A stretch of 62,119 nt of DNA from Candidatus Desulfarcum epimagneticum (GCA_900659855.1 CAACVI010000007.1:1-62119); one strand, 5' to 3'. Counted from the stretch's first letter, positions 27,206 to 36,468 are shown. Numbers and translations are program-made. The notes: generated by a model not told the origin, from the sequence alone.

Positions 27206-28087
27206 TTAATCGATTCGGCCCAGCTTTTTTTCCAGACGCCCCACCAGAAGGGACAGCGACAGGGTGAGCGACAGGTACATGACCGAGACCGTGATCCATG
27301 TCTCAAAGATAAGACGGGTGGTCTCCACCACCTGGCGGCCCATGAAGGTCAGCTCCTGGATGGAGACCACCGAGGCGATGGCCGAGTATTTGACGGCGTT
27401 GATGAATTCGTTGGCCAAAGGGGGCAGAACCCGCCGGACGGCCTGGGGCAGGATGATGAAACGCATCCGGTCCAGCCGGGAAAGACCCAGCGCGCGGCCA
27501 GCCTCCCGCTGCCCCTTTTCGACGGACTGGATTCCGGCCCGGATGATTTCGGTGATGTAGGCGCCCTCCAGAAACCCGATGGCCGCCACCCCGGATATGA
27601 ACTGGACAAAAAGGCGCTCCTGGGCGAACAGGGTCTCGAAAACGGCCCGGGCGCCCGGTGACAGGTCCCGGATAAACGCCTCAGCCCCCAAAAGAGGCAG
27701 GAACTGGTCCACCACAAAAAAATAGAAGACGAAAATCAGAACCAGGGGCGGCAGGTTTCGGATCAACTCCACATAGGCGCCCGCCGTGAGACGGAAAAAC
27801 AGGTTTTTACCGGCGCGCAAAAGCCCCATGACGATCCCGATGACCGATCCCAGAAGAACCGACCACACCGACAGCCGGATGGTGGCCGCCAGCCCCTGGA
27901 TGAGATGGTTGGGGACCAGGCCGCCCGTGTCCGGGTCCCGCCTGAACAAAAACCGGGGAATCTCGGACCAGTCGCCCTGGTATTGAAGACCGTAATGGAC
28001 GCGATGCCAGATATAAAGGCCGAACGCCGCGAACAGCGCGAGCCAGACGGCGTCCAGGGGTTTGAATCGGGGTTTTTCAGGGATCAA
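27206..28087 (-). CDS. Polar amino-acid ABC transporter permease (HisM/GlnP type)
   Basis: A 293-residue inner-membrane permease. It has an N-terminal helix (LDAVWLALFAAFGLYIW) and five further helices. The EAA loop reads GREAGRALGLSRLDRMRF...LPQAVRRVLPP, which contacts the transport ATPase. It is the last of three co-directional genes with a binding protein and a second permease; no ATPase gene is in this cluster. Substrate is an amino acid by family, not more precisely known. Confidence 0.92.
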   Translation of the reverse strand: MIPEKPRFKPLDAVWLALFAAFGLYIWHRVHYGLQYQGDWSEIPRFLFRRDPDTGGLVPNHLIQGLAATIRLSVWSVLLGSVIGIVMGLLRAGKNLFFRLTAGAYVELIRNLPPLVLIFVFYFFVVDQFLPLLGAEAFIRDLSPGARAVFETLFAQERLFVQFISGVAAIGFLEGAYITEIIRAGIQSVEKGQREAGRALGLSRLDRMRFIILPQAVRRVLPPLANEFINAVKYSAIASVVSIQELTFMGRQVVETTRLIFETWITVSVMYLSLTLSLSLLVGRLEKKLGRID

Positions 28088-28161
28088 GAACGCGCCTCCG
28101 GGTCCAAAAAATCCCCGGCCCCGGGCCGGCCGGGGCCGAGAAGGTCATATCCAAAACGCCG

Positions 28162-29007
28162 CTAATCCGCCGTCATATGCTTCCAGTCCTTGCTTCCGAA
28201 CCAGTAGGCGTCCCGGCTTTTGAGCCATTCCTGGTTGTCCGTGATCCAGGCGTTGAAAAAAAACACCGCGTCCGGGTCCCCTTTTCGAATCGCGAAGGAG
28301 ATGGGGTCCTGGTACAGGTATTTTCCCTCCAGGGGCCGGTAAAGGGCGCCGGGATGGTCGGCGGCCCAGAAGGCCGGGGTGGGAGAGGATGAAAACGCGG
28401 CGTGGGCGTTTCCGTTCAAAACCTCCTGGAGCGCCGCCGAGTCGTCCTCAAACTGCCGCAGCCGGGCCTTGGGGGCGTATTTTTTCGCCGCCGCCGCCGG
28501 CGTGGCGCCCATGCGCACCGCGATGACGACATCCTTTCGGTTCAGATCCTCCATGGACGAGACGCCGGGGAGCTTTTTTTGGCTCACCACCAAATCCATT
28601 CCGCTCCAGGAATAAGGGACGCTGAAGTTGACTTTCATGGCCCTTTCCGTCGTGATGCCCATGCCGCCGATGATCACGTCGAATTTGCCCGTGAGAAGGG
28701 CCGGTATGATGCCGGACCACTCGGTGGGGACAAACTCCACTTTCACGTCCATGTCTTTGGCCAGCTTCCGGGCCACGTCCACCTCGAACCCGGCGAGTTT
28801 TCCATTTTTGTCCTTGAAAGACCAGGGAACGAATATGCCCAGGCCCACCTTCATGGCGCCCCGGGACGCGATTTTTTCAATGACGCTTTCCCGGGCGATC
28901 TTTCTGCCGGTCTCTCCGGCCCAGGCGCCCCGGGCGAAAACGATGGACATGACCGCCGCCAGGACGATGGCGGCGAGCCGGTTGATGGTCTGCGTGTTTC
29001 TTCTCAT
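28162..29007 (-). CDS. Periplasmic amino-acid-binding protein (SBP_bac_3)
   Basis: A 281-residue extracytoplasmic solute receptor. The signal peptide ends at about GAWA/GE (residue 30). The SBP_bac_3 fold shows LAGFEVDVARKLAKDM, FDVIIGGMGITTERAMKVNFS and DPISFAIRKGDPD. An excellent ribosome binding site, GGAGGAG, precedes the ATG. It would deliver an amino acid to the two permeases on either side. Confidence 0.93.
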   Translation of the reverse strand: MRRNTQTINRLAAIVLAAVMSIVFARGAWAGETGRKIARESVIEKIASRGAMKVGLGIFVPWSFKDKNGKLAGFEVDVARKLAKDMDVKVEFVPTEWSGIIPALLTGKFDVIIGGMGITTERAMKVNFSVPYSWSGMDLVVSQKKLPGVSSMEDLNRKDVVIAVRMGATPAAAAKKYAPKARLRQFEDDSAALQEVLNGNAHAAFSSSPTPAFWAADHPGALYRPLEGKYLYQDPISFAIRKGDPDAVFFFNAWITDNQEWLKSRDAYWFGSKDWKHMTAD

Positions 29008-29068
29008 GCGTGGTCTCCTCCCTGTTTTGGGTTTGTCGCGTCGCGCCGGGTCTTTGGCCGCGGGCGCG

Positions 29069-29794
29069 TCATGCGGCTGTTTTAAAGCGTTTTTCCATCT
29101 GAAACATGAGCATGGACAAGGTCAGGGTCACGGCCAGGTACAGGCCGGCGGCCGCGAACCATGCCTCGAACACCAGGAATGTGTCGGCCGCGATGATCCG
29201 GGCCTCCATCGCCAGGTCGTTGAGGGACACCAGGCTGGCCAGGGCCGAGTCCTTGAAAAGGCTGATGGTCTGGCCGGTCAGCGGCGGCAGAACCCGCCTG
29301 ATGGCCTGGGGCAGAATCACAAAGCGCTGGGTGTCGGCCGTCCCCATTCCCAGGGCCCGGGCGGCCTCCCACTGCCCCTTTTCGATGGACACGATCCCGG
29401 CCCGGATGATCTCCGACATATAGGCCCCCTCGTAAAGGGCCAGGGCCAGGGCCACCGAGGTGAACCGCCCCAGACCCAGAACCGGACCGATGACGAAATA
29501 GGCCAGGTAAATCTGGACCGCCAGGGGCGTGTTTCGAATGATCTCCAGAAATCCCCGGGCGAAAATCCGGCCCGTGAAGGAGCCGGAGAGTCTCATAAAG
29601 GCCACGGCGAATCCCGTGAACAGCGCCAGGACCAGGCTGACCCCGGATATTTTCAGGGTGAACCCAAGCCCCCGGATGAGCTGGCCCGCCGCCAGGGAGC
29701 CGTCCTCCACCCGGAAGAGATACCGGGGAATCCGGCTCCACTGCCAGTGGTAGCCCAGGTTCTCGGCGCTGTTCCACATCAGCCAGACGATCAC
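29069..29794 (-). CDS. Polar amino-acid ABC transporter permease, second subunit (start uncertain)
   Basis: The GTG at 29794 is the first ordinary start codon and gives 241 residues with an EAA loop (GQWEAARALGMGTADTQRF). It cuts into the first membrane helix. The frame stays open upstream to 29914 and encodes YLDIIQFGALAAVIVWLMW, matching the first helix of the paralogue at 27,206. At 29902 an ATC codon lies six bases after GGAGGGA, which is ideal ribosome-binding spacing. I suspect initiation there (277 residues) from a rare AUC or a mutated start codon. First gene of the transporter cluster. Confidence 0.85.
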   Translation of the reverse strand: MIVWLMWNSAENLGYHWQWSRIPRYLFRVEDGSLAAGQLIRGLGFTLKISGVSLVLALFTGFAVAFMRLSGSFTGRIFARGFLEIIRNTPLAVQIYLAYFVIGPVLGLGRFTSVALALALYEGAYMSEIIRAGIVSIEKGQWEAARALGMGTADTQRFVILPQAIRRVLPPLTGQTISLFKDSALASLVSLNDLAMEARIIAADTFLVFEAWFAAAGLYLAVTLTLSMLMFQMEKRFKTAA

Positions 29795-29924
29795 GGCGGC
29801 CAGCGCCCCGAACTGAATGATATCCAGATAAGGAGAGCGGAAGACAAGCGGTCTTTTTTTAAACAGGTTGGTTTTAAACAGGCTGGAAAGCGGCGCGCCG
29901 ATTTTGACTCCCTCCGTCTAAGCG

Positions 29925-29946
29925 ATTTTTTACGATGCCGTCAAGT
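29925..29946. repeat. Fragment of the dispersed palindromic repeat
   Basis: The end motif TTTTTTACGATGCCGTCAA, almost identical to the right ends of copies A and B, lies just upstream of the permease gene. The palindromic core is missing. Confidence 0.7.
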
Positions 29947-30003
29947 ATATCCAAGGGGCGGCGGCATGTCAACACCGCGCCCGGCGGCGCGCGGAAAAAG
30001 GAG

Positions 30004-31335
30004 TCAGGACACGATCTCGCCCCGGGCCAGGTCCGGCCCCTCCATCCCTGTGATTCGGACATCGCAGATGGCGTTTAAACGCGCGTCGCCGCCATCGGCC
30101 AGGACCTTGAGGTAGTGGGGCGAGACCCCTTTGAGGCGCCCCGTCTTTTCGCGCCGCCGGTTTTCAAACAAAACGGAGACGGTTTGGCCCTCAAACGCCG
30201 CGTAAAAATCCCTTCTTTTTCTCTCTCCCAGCTCCCGAAGGGCCGCGCATCGCCGGGCGATGGTCTCATGGCCGACGCGGTCCGGAAAGGACCACGCCCG
30301 GGTTCCCCGCCTTGGGGAAAAAGGAAACACGTGCAGGTAGGAAAGCGGAAGCGCCTCAACCAGGGAGCGGGTGTTTTCAAAGGCCCGGTCGGTCTCACCG
30401 GGAAATCCCGCCAGGACATCCGCGCCGATGGCCGCTTCCGGGATGATGTCGCGGATCAGGCGGACCCGGTCCCGGAAAAGCGAGACGGCGTAGCGCCGGC
30501 CCATTCTTTTTAACACGGCGTCGTCGCCGCTTTGCAGGGGAATATGAAAATGCGGGCAGATGATGTCCGATTCCGCGACCAGGCGAATGATGTCCCGACC
30601 CAGCTCCTGGGGCTCAATGGAGCTTAAACGGATTCGCTCCGCGGGCTTTTCCTTTTCTATGCGGGACAAAAGCGCAAGCAGACTGGTTTTGGGAGACAGG
30701 TCCAGGCCGTAGCGGCCCAGGTGGATCCCGGACAAAACGACCTCCCGGCGACCGTTTTCCCTGAATTGCTCAAGGCGCTCCATCACATGGTCGACGGGCA
30801 TGCTCCTGGACGGCCCCCGGGCCAGGGGAACGACGCAGTAGGAGCAAAAGGCGTCGCACCCGTCCTGGATTTTGAGAGACGGCCGGGTTCCGGCGCTGTG
30901 TCCCCGGCCGGGTATTTCCGCAAAACGCCTCTGTTTGCGGATATCTCCGGCCGTCACGACCGGGAAAGCGGCGCCGGGGTCCGGTTTTGTTTTCAAAAGG
31001 TCCGGGATTTTATGTTTGTCGGCGTTTCCCGCCACATAGTGAACGCCCGGGATTTTTCGCGCCTCCTCCAGACGGGTCTGGGCGTAACAGCCCGAGACGA
31101 TGACAGCGGCGCCGGGATGGCGCCGAATGGCTTTCCGGATGGCCTGCCGGGACTGCATGGCGGCTTTTTGGGTCACCGCGCAGGTGTTGATGACGCACAC
31201 ATCGGCGCCGGCTCCCGGCCGGGACGGGGACAGGCCCGAGTCCATCAGGCGCCCGCCCAAAGCGTCGGACTCGCACTGGTTCACCCGGCATCCCAGGGTG
31301 ATCATCTTGAATGTTTTCATGGGGTTTTTTTTCAA
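30004..31335 (-). CDS. mtaB: tRNA t6A37 methylthiotransferase MtaB
   Basis: A 443-residue radical-SAM methylthiotransferase of the MiaB family. The N-terminal UPF0004 domain starts MITLGCRVNQCESDALG, the radical-SAM cluster motif is CDAFCSYCVVPLARG, and a TRAM domain closes the protein. The LGCRVNQCES signature and length fit MtaB, which makes ms2t6A at tRNA position 37, better than MiaB or RimO. The start is either a TTG at 31335 overlapping the mnmA stop or the ATG at 31320. It forms an operon with mnmA, another tRNA sulfur-modification gene. Confidence 0.93.
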   Translation of the reverse strand: MKKNPMKTFKMITLGCRVNQCESDALGGRLMDSGLSPSRPGAGADVCVINTCAVTQKAAMQSRQAIRKAIRRHPGAAVIVSGCYAQTRLEEARKIPGVHYVAGNADKHKIPDLLKTKPDPGAAFPVVTAGDIRKQRRFAEIPGRGHSAGTRPSLKIQDGCDAFCSYCVVPLARGPSRSMPVDHVMERLEQFRENGRREVVLSGIHLGRYGLDLSPKTSLLALLSRIEKEKPAERIRLSSIEPQELGRDIIRLVAESDIICPHFHIPLQSGDDAVLKRMGRRYAVSLFRDRVRLIRDIIPEAAIGADVLAGFPGETDRAFENTRSLVEALPLSYLHVFPFSPRRGTRAWSFPDRVGHETIARRCAALRELGERKRRDFYAAFEGQTVSVLFENRRREKTGRLKGVSPHYLKVLADGGDARLNAICDVRITGMEGPDLARGEIVS

Positions 31336-32393
31336 CAGCGCCCCCTGTCCCGGCCCGGGGGCTTTTCAAGCCGGCCCCCGCCCAGAAGACAATTTCCGTC
31401 ATAAAACACCGCGCCCTGGCCGGGCGCCGCGGTCTGGGGGCGATCAAACGCCGCCTCGGCCTGGTCCGCCCCTTTGGGATAAACCGTGGCCGGGACCGGA
31501 TCGTGCCGGTATCTGAGCTTGACCGACGCCCGGAAAGGGCCCCCGGGGGTCCCGGCGGCCCAGACGATGTCTTTGACCCGGCGCCGGTCCGAAAGCAGGT
31601 CGTCCCTGGAGCCCACCCTCACCCGGTTTTTGAAAGGGTCCAGCTCCGCCACATAATAGGGCGCGGGCGCCGGGCAGTTGATCCCTTTTCTTTGCCCCAC
31701 GGTGAACAGATGCAGGCCGCCGTGACGGCCCAGGGTCCGGCCCTGCATGTCCTGGATGATCCCCGGCCTGGGGACGAAACCCGGCAGGGATTCCAGGAAA
31801 CGGGCGTAGCTTTGCCCCTGGATGAAGCACACATCCTGGCTTTCCTTTTTTGAAACCGGCTCGATTCCCTTTTTCGCGGCCAGCTCCCGAACCTCTGTTT
31901 TGGTCATGCCGGCCAGGGGAAAACAGGCTGAGGCGATCTGGTCCCGGCCCAGGAAGGCCAGGAAATACGACTGGTCTTTTTGGGGGTCTTGGCCCTTGAC
32001 AATGTGAAGGGCGCCGCTTTCGTCCCGTTCAATTCCCGCGTAATGGCCGGTGGCCAGACGATCCGCCCCGAGCTTCCGGGCAAAAAAAAGCGCGGCGCCG
32101 AATTTGATGGCGGCGTTGCAGACCATGCACGGGTTGGGGGTCTCGCCCCCCTGGTAGGTCCGGACAAAGTAGTCCACGACGTTTTTTTTAAACGCGTCCC
32201 GGACATCGGCGATCTCCACCTCGATCCCGACGCGCGCGGCGGCCTTTCGGACATCGTCCGGCCCCGTGCCCGGGTTTTCATACCCGGTGAGGAAATGAAC
32301 GCCCACCACCCGTTTTCCGCTTTCTTTGAGCAGATGGGCGGCCACAAGGGAATCGATTCCGCCGCTGACGGCCGCGGCTATTTTTTCTTCCAT
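31332..32393 (-). CDS. mnmA: tRNA-specific 2-thiouridylase MnmA
   Basis: A 353-residue PP-loop enzyme that thiolates U34 of tRNA Lys, Glu and Gln. The PP-loop is AVSGGIDSLVAAHLL at the very N-terminus. The catalytic cysteines fall in NPCMVCNAAIKFG and SQDVCFIQGQ. I place the start at the ATG at 32393, whose first base is the last base of the upstream stop codon (TAATG), rather than at 32474, because homologues begin just before the PP-loop. A slightly unusual feature is SGGIDS in place of the common SGGVDS. Confidence 0.95.
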   Translation of the reverse strand: MEEKIAAAVSGGIDSLVAAHLLKESGKRVVGVHFLTGYENPGTGPDDVRKAAARVGIEVEIADVRDAFKKNVVDYFVRTYQGGETPNPCMVCNAAIKFGAALFFARKLGADRLATGHYAGIERDESGALHIVKGQDPQKDQSYFLAFLGRDQIASACFPLAGMTKTEVRELAAKKGIEPVSKKESQDVCFIQGQSYARFLESLPGFVPRPGIIQDMQGRTLGRHGGLHLFTVGQRKGINCPAPAPYYVAELDPFKNRVRVGSRDDLLSDRRRVKDIVWAAGTPGGPFRASVKLRYRHDPVPATVYPKGADQAEAAFDRPQTAAPGQGAVFYDGNCLLGGGRLEKPPGRDRGRC

Positions 32394-32818
32394 TAAAAAA
32401 AAGACTGGGAGCTGGGCTTGACGGACATGGCCCGGGTGGGGCACGCCGGCACGCAAAGCTCGCAGACGCTGCATTTCTGGCGGTTAAAGACGACGGTCAT
32501 CTCAGGCCGCTGGATGGAAAGGGCGTTGGTGGGACAAACCGCGGTGCAGGCGCCGCACTGGGTGCATTTTTTTTCGTCCATCTCCACGTCCTGGGCCGCG
32601 TTCTGGACATGAATGTGGTGTTCCCGGAGATATTTGACCCCCTGCTTGAAACCGCTCTTGGAGCCGGAAAGCTCCAGGACCATTTTGCCTTCCTTTCGGG
32701 GAAAAATCGCGGCGTTTAAAATCGTGAAAGTCAAATCAAATTTTTTCACCAGGTCGCATACAATGGGCTCCCGGACCACGGTGTGGGGAAAACGGAGTAT
32801 GAGAATTTTTGAATACAA
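32393..32818 (-). CDS. NIL-domain ferredoxin with two [4Fe-4S] clusters
   Basis: A 141-residue protein. Residues 1-75 form a NIL domain (LRFPHTVVREPIVCDL...). Two ferredoxin motifs follow, CTQCGACTAVCPTNA and CSVCELCVPACPTRA. Related NIL-ferredoxins take part in sulfur assimilation to homocysteine in methanogens and other anaerobes. Here the gene overlaps mnmA by one base, which suggests a role in electron or sulfur supply for tRNA thiolation. That role is inference. Confidence 0.88.
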   Translation of the reverse strand: MYSKILILRFPHTVVREPIVCDLVKKFDLTFTILNAAIFPRKEGKMVLELSGSKSGFKQGVKYLREHHIHVQNAAQDVEMDEKKCTQCGACTAVCPTNALSIQRPEMTVVFNRQKCSVCELCVPACPTRAMSVKPSSQSFF

Positions 32819-32962
32819 TTTGCGATATCTCCAGAAAATCCTTTATTTTTAACAGGAAAAATATTAAAAATCAGATGGCGAATCGGTGGCGGCCTTTTAA
32901 GCCCACAGATTAATCATTATGGCCGTCAATGTCAACCCAATAGATTTTTGAAAAAATTCTAA

Positions 32963-33119
32963 GGGTTCACTCAAAAATTAGTTTACAATTTTGGGAGTTA
33001 AGTCGCCTGTCTGACAAGGCATGAAAACTTGAGGCATATCGGGATATGCCGAGTTTTCATAACGCGGTCAGACTGGATGAATTGGCTTCCAAAATGTAAA
33101 GTTATTTTTGAGTGAGCCC
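32963..33119. mobile_element. MITE-like element (157 bp)
   Basis: Terminal inverted repeats GGGTTCACTCAAAAAT / ATTTTTGAGTGAGCCC match at 15 of 16 positions and continue less perfectly for about 15 more. TAA flanks both ends (32960-32962 and 33120-33122), likely a target duplication. The interior holds another palindrome, ATGAAAACT...AGTTTTCAT-like around GGCATATC/GATATGCC. No protein is encoded. It sits 30 bases before the ExeA-like gene. The rest of the 330-base gap holds no gene. Confidence 0.75.
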
Positions 33120-33149
33120 TAAGCCCCGGCCCCGGGGAGGACAGGTTTT

Positions 33150-34889
33150 ATGTACGAGACTTTTTTCGGTTTCAGGGAAAAACCCTTTAAACTCACCCCC
33201 AATCCGGCCTACCTGTTTTTAAGCCGAAGCCATGAGGAGGCCCTGGCGCATCTTCGCTACGCGGTGTCCGAGGGGGAGGGCTTCATTGAAATCACCGGCG
33301 AGGTGGGAACAGGCAAAACCACCCTGTGCCGGGTCTTTCTGGAAAGCCTGGACGACGGAGCCGAGGCCGCCTATGTGTTCAACCCCAACCTGGACGCGGC
33401 CCAGCTGCTCGGCGTCATCAACGAGGAGCTGGGGATTGACTCCCCGTCGGACAAACCCAAGGACCTCGTCGGCGCCTTGAACGCCTTTCTCCTTGAAAAA
33501 AAAGCCCAGGGCAAAAACGTCATCATCATCGTGGACGAGGCGCAGAACCTGGACAGCGAGGTCCTGGAGCAGCTCCGGCTTCTGTCCAACCTGGAGACCG
33601 CCACGGAAAAGCTGCTCCAGATCGTGCTGGTGGGCCAGCCCGAATTGAGGGACAAACTCAACTCTTACGAACTCAGACAGCTGGGCCAGCGGATCACGCT
33701 CAATTTGAGCCTGATCCCCCTTTCCATGAAGGAGACCGAGGATTATATCTACCACAGGATTCACATCGCGTCCCGGGGCCGGACCGTCCGCTTTGAGCGC
33801 GCCGCCCTGAATCATATTTTCAATTACTCCAAAGGGGTCCCCCGCCTCGTCAACATCCTGTGCGACCGGTCGCTTCTCGCCGCTTTCAGCATGAATCGCC
33901 CCCGGGTGGACGCCGAAATCGCCAAAATCGCCATCCGGGAAATGAAGGGGGAGAGCGCGGCGGAAGGATTCCGAAAAAAAATCAGGGGCCTCATGCCGGC
34001 CCGGGGCCTGATGCCGGTTTTTTCCCTGTCCGCCCTCATTCTGGTGATCGCGATTTTTGTTTTTTTCTTTTCCAGGCTTCAAACCCCGGACCCCGCCATA
34101 GTCCCGGCGCTCCCGGGGGGCGCGGCGGTCCCCTCTCCCCCGTCCTCTTCGTCTTCCGCCGGGGATTTGATTCCCAAAGCGCCCGATCAAAACGCGGACG
34201 GGGAAAACGCCGCGTATTCGCGGATAGAGGCTTTTTTGCGCGACGCGCGCGCCTCTGATTCCCGGCGCGGCGCCTTTGAGACGGTCATGGACATGTGGCG
34301 GCCCGGGGACAGGGCCTTTATTTCCGACGAATGGGAAAACATGGAGGATGAGCGTTATTTCCAGGCGGCTTCACAGGAAAACGGCTTCTGGGCCCACCCC
34401 CTTGAATGGCGCCTGGATCTCGTTGAAAAACTGGATATTCCCGCCATTTTGTCCTTTTACCTTCCCGAAGCCCCCCTCCCCGTCCACCTGGCCCTCACCG
34501 GGATCTCAGGGGGAAAAACCTTTTTACTGAGCGCGGGCCGGGGCAAATCCATCCGGGTCGGACGTCCGGAGCTGGAGCTTTACTGGTCCGGAAACGCCGT
34601 GATTTTGTGGCGGGATTTTCTCTCCATGACCGGGACCATCCCCCTGGACGCCCCGGATGAGTCCATCCTGATTTTAAAGACGCTTTTGAATGAAATCCTG
34701 GAGCAGCGGTTTGAGCTGAATCCGGTTTACGACTACGCCGTCCGAAGGTCCGTGATGGACATTCAGCGTCAAAACGGCCTTGCGGCCGACGGAATGGTGG
34801 GCTCTTTGACCAAAATCATTTTGTACAACATGAGAGGCGGCTTCGACATTCCCCGGATCGGGAAAGGACGGCGCCGCCCGGGGCGTTAA
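33150..34889 (+). CDS. ExeA/GspA-like AAA+ ATPase with peptidoglycan-binding domain
   Basis: A 579-residue protein starting MYETFFGFREKPFKLTPNP, the usual opening of ExeA-type ATPases. Walker A GEVGTGKTT is near residue 50 and Walker B IIIVDEAQNL near 128. A single membrane helix (VFSLSALILVIAIFVFFF) lies at about 292-310. The periplasmic part ends in a PG_binding_1-like domain (AVRRSVMDIQRQNGLAADG). ExeA-type proteins help secretin assembly through the cell wall using ATP. No secretin gene is adjacent; a gspE gene lies 20 kb away in the window. Confidence 0.88.
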   Translation: MYETFFGFREKPFKLTPNPAYLFLSRSHEEALAHLRYAVSEGEGFIEITGEVGTGKTTLCRVFLESLDDGAEAAYVFNPNLDAAQLLGVINEELGIDSPSDKPKDLVGALNAFLLEKKAQGKNVIIIVDEAQNLDSEVLEQLRLLSNLETATEKLLQIVLVGQPELRDKLNSYELRQLGQRITLNLSLIPLSMKETEDYIYHRIHIASRGRTVRFERAALNHIFNYSKGVPRLVNILCDRSLLAAFSMNRPRVDAEIAKIAIREMKGESAAEGFRKKIRGLMPARGLMPVFSLSALILVIAIFVFFFSRLQTPDPAIVPALPGGAAVPSPPSSSSSAGDLIPKAPDQNADGENAAYSRIEAFLRDARASDSRRGAFETVMDMWRPGDRAFISDEWENMEDERYFQAASQENGFWAHPLEWRLDLVEKLDIPAILSFYLPEAPLPVHLALTGISGGKTFLLSAGRGKSIRVGRPELELYWSGNAVILWRDFLSMTGTIPLDAPDESILILKTLLNEILEQRFELNPVYDYAVRRSVMDIQRQNGLAADGMVGSLTKIILYNMRGGFDIPRIGKGRRRPGR

Positions 34890-34943
34890 AAGGCCGGGGG
34901 CCCCCATTGAAACCCGCAACCCTCAAGCCGGGAGCGTTTTAAA

Positions 34944-36389
34944 GTGTCCGGTGAAAAAAAACAAAAAAAAAGCGCTGAAAAAAAACGGGCCGCCATCTGG
35001 ATAATCCTGATCGCGCTGGTGATTTCGGCCCTGGCGGCCGGGGCGTGGCTGTATTTGAAAGACTCCCCGGTCAGGCTTAGCGACGTCAAAAAATCCGGGG
35101 AAATCACCGTCATCACCCGAAACAGCGCCCACACCTACTATATCTACCGGGATGAGCCCATGGGATTTGAGCGGGACCTGGCCCAGGCGTTCGCGGACCA
35201 TCTCGGGGTGAGGCTCAACGTCCGGGTGGCGGAAAAATGGGAAAACATGATTCCCGACCTGAAAAACGGCCAGGGGGCCTTTATCGCCGCCAGCTTCACC
35301 GCGCTTCCCCAAAGACAGGCGCTGGTGGCCTTTTCCGATCCCTACATGTCCATCCGCCAGCGCGTCATTGTCCACCGGAAAAATTTCAGAAAACAAAAAA
35401 TGTCCGACTTATCCGGACGGACGGTTCATGTGAGAAAGGGGACGTCTTACGAGTTCCGGCTCCGGGAGCTGAAAGAGGAGGGTCTGGACGTGGAAATCCG
35501 GCTCCATGAAGACCTTCCCACCGAAGAGCTGATTCGGATGGTGGCCAATGGCGAGATCGATGTGACCATCGCGGACAGCAACATCGCCCTTTTGAACCGG
35601 AAATACTACCCGGAAATCAGCATGGGAGAGGCCATCAGCGGCGCCGAAAAGCTGGCGTGGGCCGTGGACCCCAAATCCGACCGGCTCCTTGAAGAGATCA
35701 ATGTCTTTTTCGAGACCATCCGGAAAAACGGGGAATTTGACAAGATTTACAACCGGTATTACAAACACGCCCATGATTTCGATTATGTGGACATGGCGGT
35801 GTACCACCGGCGCATATCCACCCACCTGCCCCTTTATGAGGGGATCATCAAAGAGGCGGCGAAAAGCCACGGGTTTGACTGGCTCATGCTGGCGGCCCAG
35901 ATTTACCAGGAGTCTCATTTCAACCCCATCGCCATCAGCTCATCCGGGGCCTACGGCCTGATGCAGCTCACCATCAACACGGCCAAAAGCCTGGGAATCA
36001 CCGATATCCTGGACCCGGAGCAAAATGTCATGACCGGGGCCCGGTATTTGAGAAACCTCTATGATCTTTATAAAAAAGCCCCGGCGCCCGACCGGCTGTT
36101 CATCGCCCTGGCCGCCTACAACATCGGCCGGGGGCATGTCTCAGACGCCATGGGCCTGGCCCGGGGAATGCGCCTGGACCCCTTCAAATGGTCGTCTTTG
36201 TCCAAAACCCTGCCCCTTTTAAGATACCGGAAATATCACTCCAAAACCAAATACGGCTATTGCAGGGGAAACGAGCCCCTGCAATATGTCAAACAGATCA
36301 TGACCTATTATGATATTTTAAAGCACATGGACATGAAGCTGTCGGGCGATGGCGGGAAGCGGCCGGGGGACGGGGAAATCCGGTTTTAA
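34944..36389 (+). CDS. MltF-like membrane-bound lytic transglycosylase
   Basis: A 481-residue protein. A lysine-rich cytoplasmic start is followed by one membrane anchor (IWIILIALVISALAAGAWLYL). Then comes an SBP_bac_3-type regulatory domain (about residues 45-280) and an SLT transglycosylase domain. The catalytic glutamate is in YQESHFNPIAISSSGAYGLM. MltF cleaves glycan strands and its N-terminal domain senses muropeptides. The start is a GTG. It lies 54 bases after the ExeA-like gene, which also has a peptidoglycan-binding part. Confidence 0.9.
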   Translation: MSGEKKQKKSAEKKRAAIWIILIALVISALAAGAWLYLKDSPVRLSDVKKSGEITVITRNSAHTYYIYRDEPMGFERDLAQAFADHLGVRLNVRVAEKWENMIPDLKNGQGAFIAASFTALPQRQALVAFSDPYMSIRQRVIVHRKNFRKQKMSDLSGRTVHVRKGTSYEFRLRELKEEGLDVEIRLHEDLPTEELIRMVANGEIDVTIADSNIALLNRKYYPEISMGEAISGAEKLAWAVDPKSDRLLEEINVFFETIRKNGEFDKIYNRYYKHAHDFDYVDMAVYHRRISTHLPLYEGIIKEAAKSHGFDWLMLAAQIYQESHFNPIAISSSGAYGLMQLTINTAKSLGITDILDPEQNVMTGARYLRNLYDLYKKAPAPDRLFIALAAYNIGRGHVSDAMGLARGMRLDPFKWSSLSKTLPLLRYRKYHSKTKYGYCRGNEPLQYVKQIMTYYDILKHMDMKLSGDGGKRPGDGEIRF

Positions 36390-36404
36390 TAAATCCGCGG
36401 AGTT

Positions 36405-36436
36405 GAAATTATTATAATTTGAATTATAATAATTTC
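36405..36436. repeat. Perfect AT-rich 15-bp inverted repeat
   Basis: GAAATTATTATAATT (36405-36419) is followed after TG by its exact reverse complement (36422-36436). It lies 32 bases before the ATPase gene at 36,469 and may be its operator/promoter region. The composition contrasts with the GC-rich gene before it. Confidence 0.8.
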
Positions 36437-36468
36437 AATTATAACAATTAAAAGGATTGCGCATCATC

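Noticed and set aside
28628-30115. Long open frame of 495 codons opposite the amino-acid transporter genes
   Set aside because: It is antisense to a binding protein and a permease with clear motifs. Its glycine, arginine and proline-rich product is typical of shadow frames in GC-rich DNA.
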